IMG/VR virus record: IMGVR_UViG_3300033143_000558 | Coordinates: 1 to 22,533 of that record | DNA: 22,533 nucleotides | From: a virus | Direction: 5' to 3' (one strand) | Part shown: positions 14,087-20,871 of the stretch, in pieces | Position numbering within the stretch: the stretch's first letter is position 1 | How the letters are laid out: every line of letters starts with the position of its first letter | The notes under the pieces: generated by a model | Database searches by the model: none | What the model was told of the DNA's origin: nothing | What the model saw: the letters and a program-made list of their open reading frames with translations, nothing else | Program-made: the position numbers and the translations under genes

Positions 14087-14518
14087 TTATTCTACGTCAT
14101 TCAAAGGATTTTCTAAGATCGTTTGAATTCTTTCTTCTAACTCTTTTCTCATTTCACGCATTTCTTTGTCTTGCTCTTTGAAACGTTCTTGCATCTCACG
14201 TTCCATCTCATAGACATCATCACGTACTTCACGTTGAGTTTTAGCAGACGAACTTTCAACAGAACGTGCTAAACGAGATGCTTCTACAATATCTCCTTGT
14301 AGATTATCTTTAATAACTTCTGTAAGTTCAGTTAATCTAATAATTTCTTGCTCAATAACTTCTGGTTGAAGATTTTCTAACTTTTCTTCCGCGTCAAGTA
14401 GTCTATTGTAGAGTTCAAAGCCTCCCCATAAACCACCAATTAATGTACCTAATAAGGGTAAAATGAATAGCAGTTTGCTACCACTCATTTTAATTCCTTC
14501 ATACTCTACACTTGCCAT
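14087..14518 (-). CDS. One-TM protein with long coiled coil, 143 aa (i-spanin-like topology)
   Basis: Last gene of the minus-strand unit. After a short N-terminus comes one membrane helix, KLLFILPLLGTLIGGLWGGF, near residues 15-34, then about 105 residues of highly charged Glu/Arg/Lys/Gln helix (for example EMEREMQERFKEQDKEMREM) predicted to be a coiled coil. N-in, C-out membrane anchor plus periplasmic coiled coil is the topology of an inner-membrane spanin (Rz), but no outer-membrane lipoprotein partner is visible, so this is only a possibility. Its companions are exported proteins, so it could instead be a membrane anchor for them. The start ATG has TAGGAGT eight bases upstream. Confidence 0.7.
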   Translation of the reverse strand: MASVEYEGIKMSGSKLLFILPLLGTLIGGLWGGFELYNRLLDAEEKLENLQPEVIEQEIIRLTELTEVIKDNLQGDIVEASRLARSVESSSAKTQREVRDDVYEMEREMQERFKEQDKEMREMRKELEERIQTILENPLNDVE

Positions 14519-14527
14519 ATTATACTC

Positions 14528-14935
14528 CTATTGTTTACTGCTAAATGCTTTTCCTGCTTCAGCAATACCAAATGATCCTAATGTAACAACAACAAAAGAC
14601 GTATAGATAAAGTCTGATATAACTAAATCAGTGCCGTCTAATCCTGTCACTAAGTCTACAATACCAAACGCAACCATCATAAAGAACGATGCAAATCCAA
14701 TGATTGATTTCTCATTGATTTTATTGTCGTCCATGAATAGATGACTAAGTTTGAATTTTTCTTTTGGTTTCACTTCATGGGAAACTTTTCTTAAGTCCTG
14801 AGTTAATGCTTCCATCTCTCTGATTTTGTCATTAGCCTCGTCTAGTTTTAGAAGTAGATCAGTATATTTGTCTAAATCTAAGTTTTGAACGACTCCATCG
14901 CCGCCCTCGATTTCGATGTTTTCTTTGTCACTCAT
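14528..14935 (-). CDS. Membrane protein, coiled coil plus two TM helices, 135 aa
   Basis: The N-terminal 50 residues are acidic and helical (LLLKLDEANDKIREMEALTQ), followed by a basic linker (KPKEKFKLSHLFMDDNK) and two hydrophobic helices, SIIGFASFFMMVAFGIVDLV and SDFIYTSFVVVTLGSFGIAE, ending KAFSSKQ. Holin-like hairpin topology is possible, with a long cytoplasmic coiled coil unlike usual holins; a true holin of another class already exists at 5314. The gene begins in a TAATG overlap with the 997-aa gene upstream and behind AGGAG, indicating coupled translation. It lies 9 nt ahead of the coiled-coil membrane protein, so the two may form a complex. Function unknown. Confidence 0.7.
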   Translation of the reverse strand: MSDKENIEIEGGDGVVQNLDLDKYTDLLLKLDEANDKIREMEALTQDLRKVSHEVKPKEKFKLSHLFMDDNKINEKSIIGFASFFMMVAFGIVDLVTGLDGTDLVISDFIYTSFVVVTLGSFGIAEAGKAFSSKQ

Positions 14936-17928
14936 TATTTTTGCTCCTGTGTTTCTTCATCTGGATTTATTCCATATTGCATAAGAACCATCTTATACAA
15001 CTTTTCTTGTGTATTACCAGCCATACGATAGAATCCCATTTTGTTATCATCTATCTTACCATCTGGCATTTGTTTAGTATCAAAGAAACCTGTGTTCCCC
15101 TGACTATATACTTGCTCGCCTGTGTAAGCACTAAAGCCTGCTGTATAACCTATATAAGCAACAGCAATAGTTTGGTCAGCATAACCGCCATCTTCAGTAG
15201 GTTCGCCATCCTGAATGTTTTGAAGTTGTGCTTCCAAATTCTGTTGTGCAACAGCAGAGCCTACACTGTCTGCTAAACTCTCAACTGCTTCTGTAGTACG
15301 TTGTTCTTGTACTGAGTTCTGTACTTCAAAACGTTGAAAGTTTGGTGCTTGTTGACTTAAAAACTCAGTCAACCCTGTACCAGTCGCCAATGCTTCAGTT
15401 AAATTATCTTCAAACTGTACGTCAGTACTACTAATTCCACCAGTACCGTCATCAAAGTTTTCTATGAATAACTGTTCTTCTTGCATCATCTCTTGCTGTT
15501 GTTCAGCAACTTCAAACGCAGAAGTCTGTGCGACATCTACAGATGTACTAGCAACGTCAATAGACGTATCAACTTGACCAGTTACTTGTTCAAATTGTTG
15601 TTGGCTAGAATCATCTGCAACTACACCAGTCGAATCACTACTAGATGAACTAGCAACTGATTGTGAACCGGTGTTATTAAAACTACTACCGTCTTGACCT
15701 GCGAAACTTTGTGATGCGCCTGAATCAACTTGAACTGATGCTGAGGCTCCTCCGTCACTAATTACACTTTCAATTACATTAGCAGTTTGTGTATCGTCAG
15801 AAACCTCAGAAACAAACTGTGCAATAGCAACACTTTGATATGCAGGTCTTGACTTAGAAGACGAACCAGAACTTGAAACAGCCTGTTCTGCTTCTTTCTC
15901 TACACGAACTTCTTCTTGTGCGAGTTCTTCACGTACTTCTTCTTGTTCTTCTACTACCTCTTCTTGTTCTTCTACGAGTTCTTCAACTTCCTCGACTACT
16001 GCCTCTTCTCTCATTTCTGTTGGAGATTCTTCAGCAATTAATTGTTCTAACTCGTCTTCACTAATTAATTCTTCAAATGCCTCATCTTCTACAATAAGGT
16101 CAAATACTTCTTCAGACTCAACAAAGATTTCTTCTTCAGACTCCATAAGGAGATCGTCTTCTACTACTTGCCAAACTTCTTCTTCAGGCGCAGATTCATA
16201 TGTCTCCCAGTTAATTGTTCCGTCTTCAGTGAACTCTATATTACTATGCCAAGAATCAACTTCTTCTTGTCCATAAGTTTCAACATCATGTTCATAGTAA
16301 TCTTGGTCTGTGAACGTGTAGAAATCTTCTCCGTATGTGTCAACCATATCTTCTAATCGTTCTGTTTCTTGTTGTTGAAATTCTTCAGTTGCCCAAACAT
16401 CAGCACCAATCATCTGAATGTTACCACTCGGATCCCATTCAAGTGCTTGTTCTTGCATTGCTTGGTCATGTAGTTCAGTGTCATAGTTTTCTAATCCACC
16501 TACAGTTTCTAATACATAATCACCTGGTCTATGTCCGTTAAATTGTACTGCTAATGGATCTTCACCTAATGCGGCTATTTGTTCATTTCCCATTGTAACA
16601 AACATAGCATCTTGCGGAGATAAACCTTGATCAACTAACATCTGTTGTTCTGTGTTCAAGTCATCATATGTAATGTTAGGATCTAGTCTAGGGTCATAGT
16701 TACCGTCGACCATCCAGGGTTCATCACCGAAGTCACCATTGACACCTCCGTCATCGTAGATATAGCCATCATCATACATAGATCCGTCTGTGTTGTATTG
16801 CTCTCCAGTAGTAGGATCAGTAATTAATCCTGTAGTTGGATCGTAACCTCCTGAACTAGTAGCGGCTATTGCGGCATCATAACCTGGGCAACTTGGATCA
16901 TACAATGGATCAATCTCACACATCAACCCTTCATCTACTTCATTGTTTTCATAAAACTCACATCCACTATCATATTGAGGATCCAAATTACATTGATACT
17001 CTAAGTATGCTATATCATATAATAAACAATCTGTTGAATATAAAGGATTGCTCTGACATTGTGCTGGTTCTCCATCTGCATCTGAAAAAAGTATGCCGCC
17101 CCCATCTTCTAAGTATCCTTGATCCATATCATCAAATGTATTGTCAACACTACCATCACCTAAGTTATCTGTACCGTCATCATAAAATAGATACTGAGTG
17201 TAGTTGTTCTTATCTTTTTGTTCACCTATTAAAACATCATGTTGAATAATATCTAAATCACCATAAACAAATCCATAGTTGTCAGGTTTGTTTACTTCTG
17301 CTCTTTGTGCATCACTACATGATATATTTGGATGATCTCCGCATTTCGTAGCAGAATCATTGTAATCAAATATGTAAACTTCAAAACTATTTTCTGATGC
17401 TCTATTGTATTCTTTTAAAAAATACCAACCGAATATGGCATAATCATCAAATGCTTTATATAACAATGCACTATTACTATTTTTCCCAATCAAGTCAGTG
17501 TAAAAGGGAAAAAGAGTATCAGTTGCATTTTTAGTATAACCATCTTGTCCACTACCTAATGCATTAGGTGTGTAATCTTGGCAATACATACTGTTCATAT
17601 TAGAAATGAAGTAATCTTCTTTTACTAATTTAAGACAACCGTTCGTACTCATTACTGCGGCAGTATACGATTCGTTATGCCACTCCCATGAAAAACCAAA
17701 CTCCATTCTTATGCCACAACCACCGTCATCACTAAACTGACCAATAGTACAACCAGTTGCACCGGTGCCACTACGAGTTAAATCATACAAATCACCGTAA
17801 TCTCCAGTCACTGAGTAAATGGTATTGGTGCCGTCAGCATTTGACTCATTGTAGTTAGGAGGATTGTATTGTGCTACCGCAAACATGGGTAGCATCAATA
17901 GTAATGATATTATTTTGAATCGTGCCAT
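14935..17928 (-). CDS. Exported 997-aa protein: NIDO-like N-domain, Cys repeats, acidic region
   Basis: A Sec signal peptide, MARFKIISLLLMLPMFAVAQ, with cleavage after AVA, sends it across the inner membrane. Residues about 20-270 have a beta-rich pattern with LFPFYTDLIG, faintly NIDO-like (weak). Residues 291-351 hold three repeats of C-x3-P-x-Y-x3-C-x2-Y: CQSNPLYSTDCLLY, CNLDPQYDSGCEFY, CEIDPLYDPSCPGY. About 585-680 is extremely Glu-rich (VEEQEEVVEEQEEVREEL), followed by a Ser/Gln/Asp-rich region. The C-terminus has an IAVAYIGYTAGFSAYTGEQV segment and a compact end. I recall this kind of ending in uncharacterised marine phage proteins. Starts at ATG behind GAGGCAG, overlapping the upstream gene by 19 nt. 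Surface or periplasmic role inferred; not a normal tail protein, which would lack a signal peptide. Confidence 0.75.
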   Translation of the reverse strand: MARFKIISLLLMLPMFAVAQYNPPNYNESNADGTNTIYSVTGDYGDLYDLTRSGTGATGCTIGQFSDDGGCGIRMEFGFSWEWHNESYTAAVMSTNGCLKLVKEDYFISNMNSMYCQDYTPNALGSGQDGYTKNATDTLFPFYTDLIGKNSNSALLYKAFDDYAIFGWYFLKEYNRASENSFEVYIFDYNDSATKCGDHPNISCSDAQRAEVNKPDNYGFVYGDLDIIQHDVLIGEQKDKNNYTQYLFYDDGTDNLGDGSVDNTFDDMDQGYLEDGGGILFSDADGEPAQCQSNPLYSTDCLLYDIAYLEYQCNLDPQYDSGCEFYENNEVDEGLMCEIDPLYDPSCPGYDAAIAATSSGGYDPTTGLITDPTTGEQYNTDGSMYDDGYIYDDGGVNGDFGDEPWMVDGNYDPRLDPNITYDDLNTEQQMLVDQGLSPQDAMFVTMGNEQIAALGEDPLAVQFNGHRPGDYVLETVGGLENYDTELHDQAMQEQALEWDPSGNIQMIGADVWATEEFQQQETERLEDMVDTYGEDFYTFTDQDYYEHDVETYGQEEVDSWHSNIEFTEDGTINWETYESAPEEEVWQVVEDDLLMESEEEIFVESEEVFDLIVEDEAFEELISEDELEQLIAEESPTEMREEAVVEEVEELVEEQEEVVEEQEEVREELAQEEVRVEKEAEQAVSSSGSSSKSRPAYQSVAIAQFVSEVSDDTQTANVIESVISDGGASASVQVDSGASQSFAGQDGSSFNNTGSQSVASSSSSDSTGVVADDSSQQQFEQVTGQVDTSIDVASTSVDVAQTSAFEVAEQQQEMMQEEQLFIENFDDGTGGISSTDVQFEDNLTEALATGTGLTEFLSQQAPNFQRFEVQNSVQEQRTTEAVESLADSVGSAVAQQNLEAQLQNIQDGEPTEDGGYADQTIAVAYIGYTAGFSAYTGEQVYSQGNTGFFDTKQMPDGKIDDNKMGFYRMAGNTQEKLYKMVLMQYGINPDEETQEQK

Positions 17929-19265
17929 TCTGCCTCACAAGTCTTTGTAGTTTTTCGTCTTCCTTTAAAGTCAGGTCTAGTACATTTTTCTACAAAAGCG
18001 GCTTGATCATCAGAGACATTTGCAATATTATCAACTTCAATTTCATCAGAACCTAATACACCAAGTAATCTGCTTTTTACACCTTTCTTAGTATCTGGTC
18101 TTTTCTGTGAGTTTTCTTCCCATTGCTCAGAAGCGGCTGGACCTATAGCACCCATATACGGACAAGGTGTACCGGCCATTTCCATTGCTTGAAACACTCT
18201 AGGATCCTGACACATTAATGATACTGCGGCTACTTTCATACCCATATCATATATTGTTTTAGATAGTTTGATCCTTTCACAGTTCATATCTCTAACAGAC
18301 TTACCACCTGATATACCAAATACTTGCCCCTGAAACGCACCAGACACACCAGTTGTACATAAATCTTGCGAATAACTTGACCCTATGCTTGGTGCAATTG
18401 CACTAGCAGGTGGAGCCTTTGTAGTGATCTCTTGTTTAATAGTCTGATCAGTTTTGTTTATGTTGGTGTTATTGTTTGTGTTGGTGTTGTTATTTTCATT
18501 CTTACTGGTATTGTTAGTGGTCACATTAGAGTCACTTGTACTAGTAGAAGTGTTGTTATTGTTATTGGTATTAGTATTATTCGAGGTCGTGTTGTTATTA
18601 TTCGTATTGGTATTATTCGATGTAGAATTACTATTACTGTTAACATTTTGGTTAATGTTAGAATTGTTGTTGTTAGTATTCGTATTATTGGAAGTACTAT
18701 TCACCGTTGTATTATTGGTGTTATTATTGGTATTAGTATTCGTGCTAGTCGAAGTGTTAGTATTGTTATTGGTGTTGGTATTGTTACTGGTCGTATTGTT
18801 GGTATTATTGTTGGTATTCGTATTCGTATTGGTATTGTTGTTGGTACCGTTATACGTGGTGTTGTTGGTGTTATTATTGGTATTATTATTGGTGTTCGTA
18901 CTGGTCGAAGTATTAGTGTTAGTATTATTATTAGTATTGGTATTGGTCGAAGTACTGGTATTAGTGTTCGTGTTATTGTTGGTATTAGTGTTCGTGTTAT
19001 TGTTGGTATTGGTGTTGGTATTGGTGTTAGTATTGGTGTTAGTATTATTATTGGTGTTGGTATTTGTACTAGTGTTAGTATTGGTGTTGGTATTCGTATT
19101 AGTCGAAGTGTTGGTATTCGTATTTGTGGTAGTACTCGTAGAGGTACTTGCTTCACAATTATCTGTACCCGCCGTACATGTGCCTGTTGCTTGAGCAAAA
19201 ATATTTGGGCTGGCAAAACCCACACTAAATAAAATTAGTGCGATTTTCAAATGTTTCATGTGCAT
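17910..19265 (-). CDS. Exported Asn/Thr-repeat protein with conserved Cys domain, 451 aa
   Basis: First gene of the minus-strand unit. The start is the ATG at 19265 because AAGGA lies eight bases upstream; a GTG 33 bp earlier keeps the frame open but would sit almost at the predicted mRNA 5' end. A signal peptide, MKHLKIALILFSVGFASPNI then FAQA, follows. Residues about 40-275 are almost only Asn, Thr and Ser in TNTN, NNNT and TSTS runs. The C-terminal domain has CERIKLSKTIYDMGMKVAAV, SLMCQDPRVFQAMEMAGTPC and PYMG; from memory, this domain occurs in other marine phage proteins next to variable repeats. Several cysteines suggest disulphides in the periplasm or outside. It overlaps the next gene by 19 nt. 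Surface adhesin or envelope-modifying protein is inference. Confidence 0.75.
   Translation of the reverse strand: MHMKHLKIALILFSVGFASPNIFAQATGTCTAGTDNCEASTSTSTTTNTNTNTSTNTNTNTNTNTSTNTNTNNNTNTNTNTNTNTNTNNNTNTNTNNNTNTNTSTSTNTNTNNNTNTNTSTSTNTNNNTNNNTNNTTYNGTNNNTNTNTNTNNNTNNTTSNNTNTNNNTNTSTSTNTNTNNNTNNTTVNSTSNNTNTNNNNSNINQNVNSNSNSTSNNTNTNNNNTTSNNTNTNNNNNTSTSTSDSNVTTNNTSKNENNNTNTNNNTNINKTDQTIKQEITTKAPPASAIAPSIGSSYSQDLCTTGVSGAFQGQVFGISGGKSVRDMNCERIKLSKTIYDMGMKVAAVSLMCQDPRVFQAMEMAGTPCPYMGAIGPAASEQWEENSQKRPDTKKGVKSRLLGVLGSDEIEVDNIANVSDDQAAFVEKCTRPDFKGRRKTTKTCEAEWHDSK
18440..19140 (-). repeat. Degenerate Asn/Thr/Ser-coding tandem repeat
   Basis: About 700 bp built from short units encoding Thr-Asn and Asn-Asn/Thr-Ser pairs (6-bp steps on the minus strand, AAT/AAC with ACT/ACC), with third-base variation. 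Codon variation means it is not a pure microsatellite, which limits slippage but leaves copy number open to change by recombination. Near-absence of stop codons in the opposite frames creates long false antisense ORFs here. Confidence 0.85.
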
Positions 19266-19301
19266 AATTTGATTCCTTAATCGTAAGTTAGTTCGCACTA
19301 T

Positions 19302-19309
19302 TATTTATG
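19302..19309 (-). promoter_or_regulatory. T4-type late promoter octamer for the minus-strand unit (CATAAATA)
   Basis: On the minus strand CATAAATA (7 of 8) is followed by ATAGTG, the same extension as at 9774. The predicted mRNA would have a leader of about 30 nt containing the AAGGA site before ATG 19265. It is the only late octamer seen driving the four minus-strand genes, which have 19-nt or 1-nt overlaps or a 9-nt gap between them, so they are likely one transcript. Confidence 0.65.
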
Positions 19310-19431
19310 ATTTTGGCAAGAGAAATGAACTCTACTAACCCGGAGTTTGCACTGAACAGAGATTGTTGTTACTCAAGTCCCTAACTTGAAGATCGCACCC
19401 TTATAAGTTTTTTATAAATGGGTAAATCAGG

Positions 19432-19439
19432 CATAAATA
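19432..19439 (+). promoter_or_regulatory. Late promoter octamer upstream of gp32 (CATAAATA)
   Basis: CATAAATA (7 of 8) lies 4 bp upstream of the -35 of the consensus promoter, so gp32 may have both early and late promoters, as gene 32 does in T4. A second weaker match TATAAATG is at 19413-19420. Confidence 0.5.
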
Positions 19440-19443
19440 CTTA

Positions 19444-19472
19444 TTGACATAGGAACATTTATACAATATAAT
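19444..19472 (+). promoter_or_regulatory. Consensus sigma70 promoter (TTGACA, 17 bp, TATAAT)
   Basis: TTGACA at 19444-19449 and TATAAT at 19467-19472 are exact consensus boxes with the ideal 17-bp spacer. Start of transcription should fall near 19479, giving a leader of about 98 nt before gp32. Host RNA polymerase without phage factors should use it strongly, so the gp32-uvsX block is likely early. Exact boxes at exact spacing by chance in 22 kb are very unlikely. Confidence 0.9.
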
Positions 19473-19478
19473 ATGTTC
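19453..19478 (+). promoter_or_regulatory. Inverted repeat GAACAT/ATGTTC around the -10 box
   Basis: GAACAT (19453-19458) and ATGTTC (19473-19478) are a perfect inverted pair with a 14-bp centre, so the half-site centres are 20 bp apart (about two helical turns). The pair straddles the spacer and the -10 box, a typical position for a repressor dimer. Chance is possible for 6-bp arms. Confidence 0.35.
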
Positions 19479-19508
19479 ATGTGTCATGTTTTTAACAAAA
19501 CTAAACAA

Positions 19509-19526
19509 GTGAGACTTCGGTCTTGC
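19509..19526 (+). promoter_or_regulatory. CUUCGG hairpin in the gp32 leader
   Basis: The leader RNA can form a 7-bp stem with two G-U pairs closed by the ultra-stable C(UUCG)G tetraloop. T4 gene 32 mRNA leaders carry structured elements, including a pseudoknot, used for autogenous control and stability. Whether this one does the same is inference. It lies about 50 nt before the gp32 ATG, clear of the AGGAG site at 19564-19568. Confidence 0.55.
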
Positions 19527-19576
19527 GACAACACATATAGAACTAAACTTAGGCATACATTATAGGAGAAAACATT

Positions 19577-20575
19577 ATGGCCAGTCTAGCAGACATCCGT
19601 GCCCGTCTCGCGGCACAAGAAAATAAATCATCTGGATCTAAGTATCCAACATCTGATGGAGCGATCTATCCACATTGGAAAATGGACGAAGGAGCATCTT
19701 GCTCACTACGTTTCTTACCTGATGCGGATTCAAATAATTCGTTCTTTTGGATTGAGAGACAAGTTATTAAACTTCCGTTTAATGGCGTGAAAGGTGATCC
19801 AAATGTGAGACAAGTAACAGTACAAGTACCGTGCGTAGAAATGTTCGGTGAGAATTGTCCTGTATTAGCAGAAGTTCGTCCTTGGTACAAAGACGAAACT
19901 CTCAAAGAAATGGCAAACAAATACTGGAAGAAAAGATCATATATCTTCCAAGGTTTTGTTCGTCAAAATCCAATTGGGGAAGACAACACCCCTGCGAATC
20001 CTATTCGTAGATTTGTTATTTCACCTCAAATCTTTCAGACTATCAAAAGTTCATTGATGGATCCTGAGATTGAAGAATTGCCAACTGACGTAATGCGTGG
20101 TCTTGATTTTAATATCAGAAAGACTACAAAAGGTCAATATGCTGATTATTCAACATCATCATGGTCTAGGAAAGAATCTGCACTAACAGATGTAGAACAA
20201 GCGGCTATCGAAGCACACGGTCTATTCAATCTAGCAGACTTCTTACCTAAGAAGCCTTCAGAAGCAGAACTCAGAGTCATTAAAGAAATGTTCGAGGCAT
20301 CAGTAGATGGTCGTCCATATGACACTGACAAGTTTGGAGCATACTATCGTCCTTTCGGTATCGATGCACCAGCAAGTGCTGATAAAGTAGATGAATCAAC
20401 TTCAAGTGCACCAGCACCCGCAGTTGAGACACCTGCCCCAGTCGCAGAACCAGTAGCAGAAACTGCACCAGCAGTAGAAACTCCTTCAGCGGCTCCAGCA
20501 GAAAGTTCTGAGCCATCTAGTGATAAAGCACAAGACATTCTAGCAATGATACGTGCAAGACAAAACAATTCTTAA
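19577..20575 (+). CDS. gp32: Single-stranded DNA-binding protein gp32
   Basis: Coats ssDNA in phage replication, recombination and repair and recruits UvsX/UvsY. The N-terminal helix (MASLADIRARLAAQE) takes the place of the T4 self-association B domain. The core has the gp32 pattern: WKMDEGASCSLRFLPDADS, a PCVEMFGENCPVLAEVRPW segment, then YWKKRSYIFQGFV and PIRRFVISPQIFQTIK. In T4 the zinc is held by His64, Cys77, Cys87 and Cys90; here the matching region has Cys86, Cys94 and Leu97 instead of the last Cys, so the zinc site looks lost or changed. Residues about 265-315 form an Ala/Pro/Glu linker, and the protein ends in a helix DILAMIRARQNNS, not the Asp-rich end of T4. AGGAG at 19564-19568 sets the ATG. 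A strong terminator follows. Confidence 0.9.
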   Translation: MASLADIRARLAAQENKSSGSKYPTSDGAIYPHWKMDEGASCSLRFLPDADSNNSFFWIERQVIKLPFNGVKGDPNVRQVTVQVPCVEMFGENCPVLAEVRPWYKDETLKEMANKYWKKRSYIFQGFVRQNPIGEDNTPANPIRRFVISPQIFQTIKSSLMDPEIEELPTDVMRGLDFNIRKTTKGQYADYSTSSWSRKESALTDVEQAAIEAHGLFNLADFLPKKPSEAELRVIKEMFEASVDGRPYDTDKFGAYYRPFGIDAPASADKVDESTSSAPAPAVETPAPVAEPVAETAPAVETPSAAPAESSEPSSDKAQDILAMIRARQNNS

Positions 20576-20584
20576 TTGTTAGTC

Positions 20585-20604
20585 TGGGGGAGGCAACTCC
20601 CCCA
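20585..20604 (+). terminator. Intrinsic terminator after gp32
   Basis: TGGGGGAG and CTCCCCCA form a perfect 8-bp GC-rich stem with a GCAA (GNRA) tetraloop, followed by TATTTT. It starts 10 nt after the gp32 stop. The U-tract is short, so read-through to the following genes is likely, giving gp32 more mRNA than uvsX. Confidence 0.8.
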
Positions 20605-20626
20605 TATTTTGTAGGAGAAAATTAAA

Positions 20627-20863
20627 ATGACACTACCAGACGAAAGATTTAGAGCCCTTAAACAAGGGAAGAAATTATTAGAAGAATTATGCGATCCAGG
20701 AAAAACTCCGCGTGTACCAAGTCTTATCAGAGATAGGGCAAGAGCCGCACTCAGACATTATCCTGCTGATTATGATTTAGATGATATGGCAGAAGCCTGC
20801 CCAGAAATCTTGCAAAAACCTTCTAACTCTAGTAGAATTAACAACAAACAATCTAATCAATAG
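20627..20863 (+). CDS. Small BPSL0761-like phage protein, 78 aa
   Basis: The N-terminus TLPDERFRALKQGKKLLEEL, then CDPGKTPRVP and ARAALRHYPADYDLDDMA, recalls a widespread family of small phage and bacterial proteins (BPSL0761-type) with the pattern P-D/Y-E-R-x-R-A, a short helix, and a second helix ending L-R-H-Y-P. The family has no known function. It has an AGGAGA site upstream, follows the gp32 terminator, and its stop codon overlaps the Shine-Dalgarno site of uvsX (TAGGAG), so it is co-transcribed with uvsX. The Asn/Ser/Lys-rich tail is disordered. The family name is from memory and should be checked. Confidence 0.65.
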   Translation: MTLPDERFRALKQGKKLLEELCDPGKTPRVPSLIRDRARAALRHYPADYDLDDMAEACPEILQKPSNSSRINNKQSNQ

Positions 20864-20871
20864 GAGTAGAC

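Noticed and set aside
14087-14518. Firm i-spanin (Rz) call for the coiled-coil membrane protein
   Set aside because: Topology fits, but there is no lipoprotein partner and it belongs to the exported-protein unit, so the role is left open.
18440-19140. CRISPR-like array
   Set aside because: Units are continuous coding repeats of a few bases with no unique spacers.
18432-19232. Two long + strand open frames (266 and 246 codons) opposite the Asn/Thr repeat
   Set aside because: They exist because AAT/AAC/ACT/ACC codons reverse to GTT/ATT/AGT/GGT, which give no stops. Their products are Leu/Val or Ile/Val/Gly runs with no domain, and the minus-strand gene has a signal peptide, ribosome site and promoter.
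19398-19422. Imperfect inverted repeat around TTATAAGTTTTTTATAA
   Set aside because: Arms are AT-only palindromes and match imperfectly; not distinguishable from base composition.
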